From: a virus | Strand: one strand, 5' to 3' | Length of the DNA stretch: 64,000 bases | IMG/VR virus record: IMGVR_UViG_3300043787_000133 | Span: 1 to 64,000 of that record | Part shown: in pieces, positions 1-7,285 of the stretch | Layout of the letters: every line of letters begins with the position of its first letter | Numbering within the stretch: the first letter of the stretch is position 1 | Made by a program: the position numbers and the translations under genes | The notes under the pieces: model-generated | The model's database searches: none | Told to the model about the DNA's origin: nothing | What the model saw: the letters and a program-made list of their open reading frames with translations, nothing else

Positions 1-666
1 TACGAGATCTCCGGGAACAGCCAGCAGTACGCCTCCTACCTGGAGATCGGCCCGGCCAACCCGCACTACGACGCGCTGCCGCCGGAGATGCAGGACTTCC
101 TGAACGACCAGGTGTGGGTGCGGTTCGCCGACCTCTTCGACTCCCCCGGGGGCGGTCCCAACGTCCAGGCCTACTTCCAGGCCCACTGGTCCCGGGGCCG
201 CGCCGCGCAGATGATGGGCATCGCCCTGCACAAGATCAACGCGATGGCGCAGCCCTGGTCGAACTACACGCTCGACGGGGTAGACGGCCCTATGTACTCC
301 ATCCACTTCTGGGGCGGCCTCCTGGCCAGCTACACCTACGTGGAGTGCGTCAAGCAGCTCATCCGGGGCTACACCGAGCAGCCGCAGTTCTCCGGTCCGC
401 CCGTCGCCCGGATGGACCGCCGTGACTACGCCGACCGCTGGCGGCAGGCCCTGGCGGACGAGCAGGCCGAGCTGAAGTCCCTGCTCGACGTATTCAAGAT
501 AAGACATGTTATGACAGGCAGCCCCAAGGTGCTAGTTTCCGGTGGATCGTACGGAAGATATGCTCCCACCAGGATCGCAGGCTCCGTCGCAGCGCGACCG
601 AGGATGTGGGCGAGGTGGTATTTATGCCTATTTGTCCGATTCGGATCTGGAGCTAAAACGCTATAA
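1..666 (+). CDS. 3' part of an unrecognised gene, tail probably disrupted
   Basis: The window opens inside this frame, so the N-terminus is missing. To about base 490 the codons are strongly GC-biased and encode a Trp/Tyr-rich domain (WVRFADLF, MYSIHFWGG, YTYVECVKQL) followed by a charged helix (DEQAELKSLL). From about 495 to the TAA at 664-666 the codon pattern collapses, GC drops and the peptide looks random. I infer that the original gene was cut near 495 when the adjacent HNH endonuclease gene arrived. Its real C-terminus may be lost or may lie beyond the endonuclease. Function not recognised. Confidence 0.6.
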   Translation, partial: YEISGNSQQYASYLEIGPANPHYDALPPEMQDFLNDQVWVRFADLFDSPGGGPNVQAYFQAHWSRGRAAQMMGIALHKINAMAQPWSNYTLDGVDGPMYSIHFWGGLLASYTYVECVKQLIRGYTEQPQFSGPPVARMDRRDYADRWRQALADEQAELKSLLDVFKIRHVMTGSPKVLVSGGSYGRYAPTRIAGSVAARPRMWARWYLCLFVRFGSGAKTL

Positions 667-678
667 GCTTTCTTGCTA
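662..678 (+). promoter_or_regulatory. Divergent copy of the 17-bp spacer/operator element
   Basis: TATAAGCTTTCTTGCTA resembles the recurring element TACAGCTTTTCTTGMTA, differing mainly at its left end. It directly abuts the ATG of the HNH endonuclease gene. Unlike the good copies it leaves no room for a -10 box upstream of the start codon, so if functional it acts as an operator or serves a downstream start. Weakest copy in the set. Confidence 0.35.
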
Positions 679-1403
679 TGGCGACATGCGAGGAATGCAA
701 GCGCGATGACGTGAAGATCGTCGGCCGGAAGCGGTGCTCCCGCTGCTACCAGCAGTGGCGCAAGGACAACGCGCCTGAGTGCGCCGAGGACGGCTGCACG
801 AAGCCGCAGCAGGCGCAGAAGCGATGCCCCCAGCACTACCAGCAATGGCGTGCGGCGCAAGTTCCCGGCGGTTTTGAGCTGCCTGATGGGAACTGGAGAC
901 CCGTCGCCGGATACGAGGGCCTGTACGTCGTCTCCGACCGGGGCCAGGTGCACAGCCTGCCCAGGGCGACTACTAGAGGACAGCTAGTCCGCCAGCGGCA
1001 CGATCCGAACGGCTACCTGATGGTCACCCTTTCTAGGAGCGGCGAGCACGAGTCGATCCGGGTGCACATACTGGTCCTGACGGCTTTCCGTGGGGTGTGC
1101 CCGCCCGGCAAGGAGGGCGCTCACGACGACGGGGACAAGGAAAACTGCACTCTGGGGAACCTGTTCTGGAAGACACGCTCCGAGAACATCCGCGACATTA
1201 TCCGCCACGGCCGGCACAAGTACGGCAATGCGACTCACTGCAAGTGGGGGCATAGGTTCACTAAGAGCAACACCAGGTTCGCCAAGAACGGACAGCGGGT
1301 CTGCCGCACCTGCGACCGGACGCGCTGCTGCAAGGCGATTGACTGCAAGCTGAAGACCCACGACCACGAGGGGACCCCGTGGAAGGCACTGATCATCCTG
1401 TAG
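678..1403 (+). CDS. HNH homing-type endonuclease with NUMOD4 domain
   Basis: 241 aa. Two Cys-rich segments at residues 4-60 (CEECKRDD, CSRCYQQW, CAEDGCTK, CPQHYQQW) resemble paired zinc fingers. A NUMOD4-like motif follows at about 72-95 (WRPVAGYEGLYVVSDRGQVHSL is the typical form). An HNH core comes at about 119-165 (VLTAFRG, AHDDGDKENCTLGNLFW), then a second Cys/His cluster. NUMOD4-HNH proteins are homing endonucleases of phage introns and free-standing mobile genes. Codon bias is weaker than in neighbours, as expected for a recent arrival. It sits between a disrupted gene and a small ORF. Group I intron core elements were looked for by eye and not seen, so a free-standing gene is the default. 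Confidence 0.85.
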   Translation: MATCEECKRDDVKIVGRKRCSRCYQQWRKDNAPECAEDGCTKPQQAQKRCPQHYQQWRAAQVPGGFELPDGNWRPVAGYEGLYVVSDRGQVHSLPRATTRGQLVRQRHDPNGYLMVTLSRSGEHESIRVHILVLTAFRGVCPPGKEGAHDDGDKENCTLGNLFWKTRSENIRDIIRHGRHKYGNATHCKWGHRFTKSNTRFAKNGQRVCRTCDRTRCCKAIDCKLKTHDHEGTPWKALIIL

Positions 1404-1621
1404 ACGACGGCCACGCTCCGCAGTGGCCTGACGGGCAGCCGGTCACTCCCTGGGCCGACCCCTGGCACGACATCGCCGGGGACATCGCCGCCCTTCGCGC
1501 CCTGGAGTCGTTCACCGTCTCGCTGCCGACGACGCACAGCCACGAGCGCGAGCGCTGGCGCGAACCCGGCCAGCTCACCCGCGAGATGATCGCCCGGCTG
1601 CTGGCGGGCGAGTTCTGGTGA
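1379..1621 (+). CDS. Small hypothetical protein, possible displaced 3' exon
   Basis: 80 aa from GTG, with GAGGGG five bases upstream. It overlaps the end of the HNH gene by 25 bases. High-GC phage-like codon use resumes here. The protein is acidic and Trp/Pro-rich at the N-terminus (WPDGQPVTPWADPW) with a helical C-terminus (TREMIARLLAGEF). It may be an independent small gene or the separated C-terminal part of the gene interrupted near base 495. Both readings fit, and no family was recognised. Confidence 0.5.
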   Translation: MEGTDHPVDDGHAPQWPDGQPVTPWADPWHDIAGDIAALRALESFTVSLPTTHSHERERWREPGQLTREMIARLLAGEFW

Positions 1622-1751
1622 GCCGGCCGACTGCGACCTGCCAGTGCGACGTCATCCCGGAGCGGCCGTAACCGGGCCGGGATCTTCCTGTGCGGTCACG
1701 GGTGCTGGCGGACCGCCCGCCTGCTGTGGCGCGCCCGACTAGGCTTGCGTC

Positions 1752-2117
1752 ATGCCACCTATCCGCGATGTCGTCGGCTACTGCCCTATGGGGTGCGGCC
1801 CTCACCTGCACGTGATGTCCGGCGGGATGATCATGTGCCTCGCCCCGGGGTGCCCTGACCCTGGCACCGTCACCGCGATCCTCTCCGACCCCGAGACCGA
1901 GCACGTCGCCGAGGTCACCGAGGACGGGTGGACGCTGAAGCACCCGCTGCGCGAGCGGGCCGGCGACGGCCTGTTCGCCTGCCGCGCGGGAGAGGTAATG
2001 CACCAGGCTGAGGAGGACGGCGCGCTCGTTCCCGGGCGCTGGCGCCTGCTCCCCGGCCGGGACGGGGCTACGGCGGCTTTCCAGGCCGTGCCCCCGGACG
2101 GGGACGCCGCTCCCTGA
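1752..2117 (+). CDS. DUF6085-like conserved phage protein
   Basis: 121 aa. It begins with a zinc-knuckle-like segment (GYCPMGCG, then CLAPGCP) and continues with HVAEVTEDGWTLKHPLRER. This layout (YCPMGCG, a second Cys pair about 25 residues on, then EH and TxxHPLRER) matches the DUF6085 family as I remember it from actinobacteriophages. Function unknown; the paired Cys suggests metal binding. No strong Shine-Dalgarno precedes the ATG, and TAGGCT at 1740 could be a -10 box for a leaderless transcript. Confidence 0.8.
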   Translation: MPPIRDVVGYCPMGCGPHLHVMSGGMIMCLAPGCPDPGTVTAILSDPETEHVAEVTEDGWTLKHPLRERAGDGLFACRAGEVMHQAEEDGALVPGRWRLLPGRDGATAAFQAVPPDGDAAP

Positions 2118-2222
2118 GGAATCTCCCCGTGAGGCGCTCTCCTGCGTTACCCTGGTGCTGGCGAGGGGTTCCCCGACCCTCCGTCCTAGGAGGGCCGCTC
2201 CCCCGCCCTGAGGCCCTCCGCC

Positions 2223-2262
2223 AGAGCCCGCCTGCTCACTACCAGGCGGGCTCTGCCTTTTC
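2223..2262 (+). terminator. Intrinsic terminator
   Basis: A perfect 12-bp stem (AGAGCCCGCCTG, loop CTCACTAC, CAGGCGGGCTCT) is followed by GCCTTTTCC. It separates the DUF6085-like gene from the membrane-protein/fibre pair. Confidence 0.8.
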
Positions 2263-2292
2263 CCCCGGAAGACGTGAGACCCGGGAGGAACG

Positions 2293-2676
2293 ATGGCGGA
2301 GGATGACAGCACAGGGGTCGGGATACCCGCGAATCCTTCCGGGTTCGAGCGGGCACTGGGCATGATCCCCAGGTTCCTGGCCAGCCACGTCCACGTGATC
2401 TGGCTGCTGGTCCTGGGGAGCTACCTGATCGTGCTGCCGCTGTGCGGGGTGAACGTCAGCGCCAAGTCAGAGCTAATCGGCGGCAACTACACCAACGTCA
2501 CCAGCGACATCGGCGCGTGCATCGCGGCCGGGGGAACCGTGCACCTGGTGAAGCAGCAGCGCAGGCGCAGCAGGGTGACGGAGGCGACTCACAAGATCAT
2601 GGCCGACCTTTACCAGACCCACACGGGACAGGCGCACCCGGCCGCGATCACGGAGATCACCGAGCACCGGGAGTAG
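2293..2676 (+). CDS. Small membrane protein, holin-like topology
   Basis: 127 aa with GGGAGGAAC before the ATG. One clear membrane span lies at about residues 35-55 (VHVIWLLVLGSYLIVLPLCGV). A second, weaker amphipathic segment (VTSDIGACIAAGGTVHLV) follows, then a basic helical tail (KQQRRRSRVTEATHKI). It lies just upstream of the fibre-like gene, three bases apart. A holin or tail-associated membrane protein is possible from size and topology only; there is no family evidence. Confidence 0.7.
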   Translation: MAEDDSTGVGIPANPSGFERALGMIPRFLASHVHVIWLLVLGSYLIVLPLCGVNVSAKSELIGGNYTNVTSDIGACIAAGGTVHLVKQQRRRSRVTEATHKIMADLYQTHTGQAHPAAITEITEHRE

Positions 2677-2679
2677 CCC

Positions 2680-4869
2680 GTGGCGGGAATCCTCGCCGAG
2701 AACGGCACCGCGATCCTGGCGGAGAACGGCACCGCGATCCTCCAGGAGGGAAGCGGGTCACCCTCGGGCTCTGCGGCGCTCTCGGCCGGCACTGCCCTGA
2801 CCGCTACCGGGGCGACGTCCAGCCTCGGATCGTCGATGCACGCCTCGGCGACGCTGACGGCGGCCGGCTTCTCCGGGCCTCCCGGAGCGCACCTGACGGC
2901 CGCCGCGACGCTGCACGCGCCCGCCCGGGTCATCGTCCTGGATACGGCGCACCTGTCGGCCAGCCCGTCGCTGACCGCCTCCGGGTTCGTCCCGATGCTC
3001 CTGGCGCGGCCGTCGCTGTCGGCCTCCGCCAAGGTGACCCAGGCCGGTGCCGCCGCACTGCACGCGCCCGGCTCGCTGGCCGCCGCCACCTCCCAGTCGG
3101 CCGCTCACCTGTCGGCCGCCCCGTCCCTGCTCGCCCCCGGGCGGATGGCTGCGGCGCGGCTGTTCGCGGGCACCGGGCTGAGCGCGTCCGGGCAGTATTT
3201 CATGCCGGGCCAGGCGGCCCTGTACGGCGGGGCGCAGCTCCACGCCAGCGCCCTGAACTCGACCGGGGCCGGGTTCGTCATCCTGCGGGCCTCCACGTCC
3301 CTGGCCGCCGTCGCGCTGAACAAGGCGGTGGACTCGGCCGGCCTGTCGGCCGCCGCCCACCTGTCCGCAGCCACCTCCCAGTCGGCCGCTCACCTGTCGG
3401 CCGCCCCGTCCCTGGCCGCCGCCGGGCAGCACTCCGCCGTCGCCGCTGCCCACCTGGCCGCGTCGGCGTCCTCCGCTGCCGCCGCGAAGGTCACGGAGCG
3501 GGCCTCTGCGGGCCTGCACGGCTCGGCCGCCCTGTCGGCCGGGGCGGTGCCCTCCAGGGTCGCCAGGGGCCGCCTGAGCGCCGCTGCGGCCCTTTCCGCC
3601 ACCGGGGCGACCCACAGGGACGAGGCCGCCGCAGCGGTCCTCCAGGCCGCCACGGCGCTGCGCGCCGCCGGGCTGCGGACCACGTTCGGGACCGCCCGCC
3701 TGTCCTCGTCCCCGGGGCTGACCGCCCACGGGGCGCGCACGGCGGTCGCGAGGGCTCCGCTCGCCGCCCAGGGGCAGCTAGCCGCCCAGGGGCAGGACCT
3801 TCCCGGCGCCCGGCTGAGCGCCTCCGCCTCCCTGGCCGGGCCGGCGGTGCTCAGCCGCACCGGGAAGGCGCTGCTGTCCGGCGGGGCGAGGCTCACCGGG
3901 ACGGCCCACGGCACCACCTTCCCGAAGGCCGCCTTCACCGCGCCCGGCGTCTTCACCCCGGTGCCCAACGGCATCATCCAGGGCGCGTCGTCGCTCGCGG
4001 TGTCCCCGTCGCTGGCCGCGTCGGCGCTGACCAGGCCGAAGCTGCCGTTCCCGCTGCGGCCGAAGGGGCAGCAGCCGACCTGGCAGCGGGACATCCAGCG
4101 GTTCGCGGTGGTGCAGGAGCGGCAGCGGCACGCCCAGGCGCTGTGGCAGTACGGGGAGCTGGTGGTGTTCGCGCTGATGTGGCGTCCCCAGGACATCGAC
4201 CTGGGGCTCGCGCAGCGGTGCACCCGCTGCTACGTCCCGGCGCAGGTGATCACCGACCTGCCCCCGGAGACCCCGCCGCCGCTCGGCTGGGCGACCGCCT
4301 CCACCGAGGCGCAGATCTCCGCCGCCTACGGGCAGGGCAACCAGTTCCGCTGCACGCTGTGCTACGGGACCATGATCATCTCGAACCGGGATGTTCAGTA
4401 CCCCGGCTTGCGGGCGCTGATCGTCCGTCCGGCGATCCTGACCGACACCGACCAGAACCAGCAGCGCAGCGCGAAGGGCGTGGTGAGCACCGGGCAGGTG
4501 GCGGTGCAGTCCACCCCGGACTTCCGGGTGCACACGCTCGACTACTTTTTCAGGGCCGACGGCCGCCGCTACCAGCTCGCGGTCCCGGCGCGGACGACGC
4601 TGCGGACCGGGTTCGGCTCCCCGTGGCAGGCGTCGGCGGGCGTGAGCTACAACCTGTCCAGCGCGGTGCTGGAGGACCCGAGGGCGTCGGTGGCGTACGT
4701 GATCCCGCCAGCCGCCGCGCAGGTGGAGCAGGTGCTGGGCACCTACACCCGGGTTCCGGCTGACTACGCCTGGTTCGAGCAGGTGAACGGGCCGCTGATT
4801 CCCGGGGAGGAGCCGTCCCCTGCTGCTTACGGGCGCCAGCAGCCGGACGCGGTGCTGCTGGGATCGTGA
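2680..4869 (+). CDS. Repetitive Ala/Ser-rich fibre-like protein with Cys-pair domain
   Basis: 729 aa from GTG. Residues 1-20 repeat the unit ENGTAIL. Residues about 20-445 are degenerate repeats of the form HLSAAPSLTASG with period about 14-20 and almost no large residues. The remainder is ordinary sequence with two Cys pairs (CTRCY and CTLCY about 45 residues apart) and a beta-rich end. The same repeat style occurs in the 930-aa protein at 29945-32737 on the other strand. A virion fibre or surface protein with a globular tip is the likely role, inferred from composition. An internal 45-bp direct repeat shows recent slippage or duplication. Confidence 0.75.
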   Translation: MAGILAENGTAILAENGTAILQEGSGSPSGSAALSAGTALTATGATSSLGSSMHASATLTAAGFSGPPGAHLTAAATLHAPARVIVLDTAHLSASPSLTASGFVPMLLARPSLSASAKVTQAGAAALHAPGSLAAATSQSAAHLSAAPSLLAPGRMAAARLFAGTGLSASGQYFMPGQAALYGGAQLHASALNSTGAGFVILRASTSLAAVALNKAVDSAGLSAAAHLSAATSQSAAHLSAAPSLAAAGQHSAVAAAHLAASASSAAAAKVTERASAGLHGSAALSAGAVPSRVARGRLSAAAALSATGATHRDEAAAAVLQAATALRAAGLRTTFGTARLSSSPGLTAHGARTAVARAPLAAQGQLAAQGQDLPGARLSASASLAGPAVLSRTGKALLSGGARLTGTAHGTTFPKAAFTAPGVFTPVPNGIIQGASSLAVSPSLAASALTRPKLPFPLRPKGQQPTWQRDIQRFAVVQERQRHAQALWQYGELVVFALMWRPQDIDLGLAQRCTRCYVPAQVITDLPPETPPPLGWATASTEAQISAAYGQGNQFRCTLCYGTMIISNRDVQYPGLRALIVRPAILTDTDQNQQRSAKGVVSTGQVAVQSTPDFRVHTLDYFFRADGRRYQLAVPARTTLRTGFGSPWQASAGVSYNLSSAVLEDPRASVAYVIPPAAAQVEQVLGTYTRVPADYAWFEQVNGPLIPGEEPSPAAYGRQQPDAVLLGS
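3085..3414 (+). repeat. 45-bp exact direct repeat inside the fibre-like gene
   Basis: Bases 3085-3129 and 3370-3414 are identical over 45 positions and in the same frame, encoding ATSQSAAHLSAAPSL both times. They lie 285 bases apart. Confidence 0.9.
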
Positions 4870-4870
4870 A

Positions 4871-4900
4871 GAAGGCCAGGCCCGTGCGGGCCTGGCCTTC
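4871..4900. terminator. Bidirectional terminator between converging genes
   Basis: A perfect 13-bp stem (GAAGGCCAGGCCC, loop GTGC, GGGCCTGGCCTTC) begins two bases after the fibre-like gene and lies just before the end of the DUF397 gene on the opposite strand. Confidence 0.75.
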
Positions 4901-4915
4901 GGAGCAGGAGAGCGG

Positions 4916-5110
4916 CTAGCGGTCGAACTCTCCGTTGCGGACTCCGCCGAGGAAGGCGTCCCATTCGGCGGCGGTGAAGCGGAGGACCGGGCTGCCCTGG
5001 TCCTTGCTGTGGCGGACGTCGGTGCCGTCTGCCATGTGACGGACCTCGACGCAGTTGCCCTGGGCACTGAGGCTGCTCTTGAACCACACACCTGTGGCGT
5101 TCTGTTCCAT
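4916..5110 (-). CDS. DUF397 protein, copy 1
   Basis: 64 aa starting MEQNATG. The ATG was chosen because it aligns with the start of the paralogue next door. It carries the DUF397 pattern WFKSSLS, GNCVEVR, DGTDVRHSKD, LRFTAAEWDAFLGGVRNGEFD over nearly its whole length. DUF397 genes are abundant in Streptomyces, where they usually sit beside an XRE-type regulator. No such partner is adjacent here. Likely acquired from the host; the role is unknown. Confidence 0.9.
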   Translation of the reverse strand: MEQNATGVWFKSSLSAQGNCVEVRHMADGTDVRHSKDQGSPVLRFTAAEWDAFLGGVRNGEFDR

Positions 5111-5148
5111 AGTGTTCAGCTTACCGGCACGATATCCGGTTCTGCCTT

Positions 5149-5352
5149 TCAACGGTCGAAATCGCCGTTGCGGATGCCGCCGATGAAAGCGCTCCACTCC
5201 TCGGCGGTGAAGGTGAGCACGACATTGCGCCTGCGGCTGTTGCGGACCTGGGCTCCGCCGTCGGTGAGGAACTGCGCCTCAACGCAGTTGCCGTTCGCGA
5301 AGGAAAGCGACGACTTGAACCATCCGTCACGCGGTGTAGCGTTCTGATCCAT
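5149..5352 (-). CDS. DUF397 protein, copy 2
   Basis: 67 aa from MDQNATP. It is a paralogue of the downstream gene 38 bases away, with WFKSSLS, GNCVEAQ, VLTFTAEEWSAFIGGIRNGDFD. Arg-rich RRRN replaces the usual SKDPDG segment, so the two copies have diverged in the middle. An alternative ATG five codons upstream (MVTH) exists. The tandem pair suggests local duplication after transfer from an actinobacterial host. Confidence 0.88.
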   Translation of the reverse strand: MDQNATPRDGWFKSSLSFANGNCVEAQFLTDGGAQVRNSRRRNVVLTFTAEEWSAFIGGIRNGDFDR

Positions 5353-5426
5353 ATGTGTTACCATACCCTTCGTGTCTCCGGTTCAGCGGCCCGGACTGGG
5401 GACGCGCTGGCAGGGGGAGGCCCCGC

Positions 5427-5714
5427 TCATTGAGGGACGGACGGGGCATCCTCCTGCGACCACACCCGGATCGCCTCGCGGATCTCCCCGTCGTCGGGGT
5501 CCCCGAGGGCCTCGGCGAGGTCGGCGGCCGACGGCGGGTTGTCCATCCCGGTGCCCATGCGGACGCTCAGGTCCGCCAGGCGCTCGCGGGTGATCTCCTT
5601 CTCGTTGAGTTCGCCGACGACGCGCTCCTTGGCCAGCCACAGGGCGCTGGTGAGCACCTTGCGCGCTTCATCTCTCTGCATTTTTCGCTGCATGTTCCAA
5701 TCATAAAGCGGCAC
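5427..5714 (-). CDS. Small helical hypothetical protein
   Basis: 95 aa. The GTG start is preferred because CAGGATCACA precedes it; an ATG eight codons in (MQRKMQRD) has a weaker site. The protein is mostly helical and charged (RKVLTSALWLAKERVV, DGEIREAIRVW), with a short Pro-rich linker. It lies upstream of the DUF397 pair on the same strand and downstream of the tRNA-like region on the other. No family recognised. Confidence 0.65.
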   Translation of the reverse strand: MPLYDWNMQRKMQRDEARKVLTSALWLAKERVVGELNEKEITRERLADLSVRMGTGMDNPPSAADLAEALGDPDDGEIREAIRVWSQEDAPSVPQ

Positions 5715-5742
5715 TGTGATCCTGTCTGGTACCGTATGTCCC

Positions 5743-5885
5743 GAGCGAAAGCTGAGGTTCAGACTGAGGCTGACACGCCCGCATCAGTGAGAGGTGCCTG
5801 GTTCAAGTCCAGGGGGCGGCACAACGGGCCGCCCTAGCTCAGTGCAGAGCACTCGCAAGGGCATCAGGATCAAGCTGCGACGCTC
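5743..5885 (+). tRNA. Circularly permuted tRNA-like gene A
   Basis: The tRNA parts are in the order 3' half then 5' half. 3' half: anticodon-stem strand GTGAG 5787-5791, variable loop 5792-5796, T arm CCTGG-TTCAAGT-CCAGG 5797-5813, acceptor strand GGGCGGC 5814-5820. After a 7-base linker (ACAACGG) comes the 5' half: acceptor GCCGCCC 5828-5834, TA, D arm GCTC-AGTGCA-GAGC 5837-5850, A, then CTCGC 5852-5856. The acceptor strands pair perfectly (7 bp) and CTCGC/GTGAG pair with one G-U. The outer flanks are also complementary in nested order (GCCC/GGGC, CTGA/TCAG, AGCT/AGCT, GAGCG/CGCTC), closing the ends where an anticodon loop should be. The anticodon cannot be assigned and how it matures is unknown. 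Confidence 0.65.
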
Positions 5886-5909
5886 AAAGCTCAAGCTCGC
5901 GCCAGCGCT

Positions 5910-6042
5910 CGCGGATCGACCTGGCACCTGACCCACGCGGGGAAATGCAGGTTCGATTCCTGCCGGGAGCGCCCCGTGCTCCCGTGGCCTAACGGACAAG
6001 GCACCTCTTGTGAAAGCTGACGGGTGCCCAACCGCCGCCGCG
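5910..6042 (+). tRNA. Circularly permuted tRNA-like gene B (Arg-like body)
   Basis: Same permuted layout as copy A, 24 bases downstream. 3' half: GGGG 5939-5942, AAAT, T arm GCAGG-TTCGATT-CCTGC 5947-5963, acceptor CGGGAGC 5964-5970. A 7-base linker GCCCCGT follows. 5' half: acceptor GCTCCCG 5978-5984, TG, D arm GCC-TAACGGACAA-GGC 5987-6002, A, CCTC 6004-6007. The acceptor strands pair perfectly. CCTCTTGTG (6004-6012) pairs with CACGCGGGG (5934-5942) with one mismatch. The flanks GGCACC/GGTGCC and CGCGG/CCGCG extend the closure. The D and T arms resemble actinobacterial tRNA-Arg. Anticodon unassigned. Confidence 0.65.
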
Positions 6043-6099
6043 TTCCGTACCTGGCGTCGGAGACTCATCTCATACATGAGCGACTCTGTAAAAGTCACA

Positions 6100-6140
6100 G
6101 GCCCGGCGTACATGGCAAAGGTGCGCCGGGCCGCCTTTAC
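6100..6140 (+). terminator. Terminator after the tRNA-like pair
   Basis: GGCCCGGCG (6100-6108) pairs perfectly with CGCCGGGCC (6124-6132), followed by GCCTTTAC. It would end a transcript carrying both permuted tRNA-like units, just before the Shine-Dalgarno GGAGGAA of the next gene. Confidence 0.6.
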
Positions 6141-6152
6141 CCCGGAGGAAAG

Positions 6153-6911
6153 ATGCCGCAGACCCTCGGCCAGGTCATCGCCCTGGAGTCGGCCGCCCGC
6201 GCCGACGCCAACAAGCGACTCGGAGCGATCCACAAGAGCGCCCAGAAGGCCCCGCTCTTCAACGGCTTCGACAAGACGTACGCGCCGTTCTCCGAGACCG
6301 ACGAGGAGGCGCGGACCGGGATCAGGCGGCTCCCGGCGGAGGGCAGCAACATCCAGCTCCGCGCCGAGGACCTCCTCGTCACCTTCCTGCGCGAGATGGG
6401 CACCGCCGTCAACCTGGCGCACCTCAAGGACACCGCGAACTGCGAGGCGAAGGCCGACGTCACCGTGGACGGCCAGCTCCTCCTGCCCCAGGTCCCGGCG
6501 ACCCACCTGCTGCACATGGAGAAGGCGCTCGCCGACCTCGGCACGTTCATCGCGGCGCTCCCGGTGGAGGACCCGACCGAGGAGTGGCTCCCGCACACCG
6601 ACGGGCTGCGGAAGACCGCCGAGACCTTCACCGTGCGCAACAGCGTCAAGAAGGTCCCCCTGGTGCTGCACGCCCCCACCGACAAGCACCCCGCCCAGGT
6701 GGCGGTGATCGAGGACACGGTGCCGGAAGGGCGCTGGACGACGGTCAAGTACACCGCCGCCCTCACCCCGGGCCGCAAGCGCGAACTGGAGCGCCGCGTC
6801 TCTGCGCTCCGCGACGCCTTCAAGGTCGCCCGCGAGGCGGCCAACCGGATGGAGGTCCCAAACGGCCGTCTCGACGAGGGCGCGCTGCTGATGGACTATC
6901 TTCTGGGATAG
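6153..6911 (+). CDS. Conserved actinophage protein, DUF7873-like
   Basis: 252 aa from ATG, six bases after GGAGGAA. Longer starts would run back through the tRNA-like region and were rejected. Segments such as LGQVIALES, DANCEAKADVTVDG-like, LPQVPATHLLHMEKALADLGTFI, TDKHPAQVAVIEDTVPEGRWTTVKY and a C-terminal helix (RVSALRDAFKVAREAANR) match a family common in Streptomyces phages and plasmids that I recall as DUF7873. Function unknown. It is a single gene with its own terminator, so probably a stand-alone transcription unit. Confidence 0.85.
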   Translation: MPQTLGQVIALESAARADANKRLGAIHKSAQKAPLFNGFDKTYAPFSETDEEARTGIRRLPAEGSNIQLRAEDLLVTFLREMGTAVNLAHLKDTANCEAKADVTVDGQLLLPQVPATHLLHMEKALADLGTFIAALPVEDPTEEWLPHTDGLRKTAETFTVRNSVKKVPLVLHAPTDKHPAQVAVIEDTVPEGRWTTVKYTAALTPGRKRELERRVSALRDAFKVAREAANRMEVPNGRLDEGALLMDYLLG

Positions 6912-6930
6912 GAACCCGCATTCCGCGAGG

Positions 6931-6963
6931 ACCCCGGCGGCCAGGCCCCGCCGGGGTTTCTTG
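6931..6963 (+). terminator. Intrinsic terminator
   Basis: ACCCCGGCGG (6931-6940) pairs with CCGCCGGGGT (6948-6957), followed by TTCTTG. It closes the unit of the 252-aa gene. Confidence 0.8.
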
Positions 6964-7009
6964 CGTCCGGGGCCGGACAAGGGCGCGCGGTGCGACGTCA
7001 CAGGTAAGT

Positions 7010-7285
7010 GTGAGCGACGATCCGTTCCCGGGGCGCGACGAGGTGGACTGGTCGGTCCTGAAGGACCTGGCCGACCGGGACCACCCGCTGGTGAACAACT
7101 CCTGGCAGCCGCCCGACCCGGACACCCACTACTCCGCCGAGATGTTCTACGAGGCGAAGAACGTCCACCACCTGCTCGACATGGCCGGGGTGCCGCACGG
7201 CTACAGCATGGACACCAGGAGCATCGACTGCCGGGTGCTGCTGCTGGTCATGGCGTTCAACCGGCTGCGCGGGGCTACGGGGTAG
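7010..7285 (+). CDS. Small acidic hypothetical protein
   Basis: 91 aa from GTG (VSDDPFPGRDEVDW) with a CAGGTAA site just upstream. It is acidic and His/Tyr-rich in the middle (DPDTHYSAEMFYEAKNVHHLL), ending in a hydrophobic helix (VLLLVMAFNRL). It converges with and overlaps by 11 bases the winged-helix gene on the minus strand. No family recognised. Confidence 0.7.
   Translation: MSDDPFPGRDEVDWSVLKDLADRDHPLVNNSWQPPDPDTHYSAEMFYEAKNVHHLLDMAGVPHGYSMDTRSIDCRVLLLVMAFNRLRGATG

Noticed and set aside
480-700. Group I intron upstream of the HNH gene
   Set aside because: Composition suggests an insertion, but no core elements were found by eye; kept as a question rather than a feature.
2129-2365. 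78-codon plus-strand frame after the DUF6085-like gene
   Set aside because: It runs through the terminator hairpin at 2223 and into the next gene in another frame; Arg/Pro-rich with no motif.
5743-6042. Ordinary tRNA genes read in normal order
   Set aside because: No 5' acceptor strand matching GGGCGGC or CGGGAGC lies upstream of either T arm; the only matches are downstream, in permuted order.
5743-6042. Classical permuted group I intron around the tRNA halves
   Set aside because: The gap between the two units is only about 80 bases, too short for the usual catalytic core, and no P7-type core sequence was seen.
6043-6098. tRNA-Tyr-like anticodon arm (GACT-CTGTAAA-AGTC)
   Set aside because: The loop fits a GTA anticodon, but there is no T arm or matching acceptor stem nearby, so it is most likely chance or leader structure.
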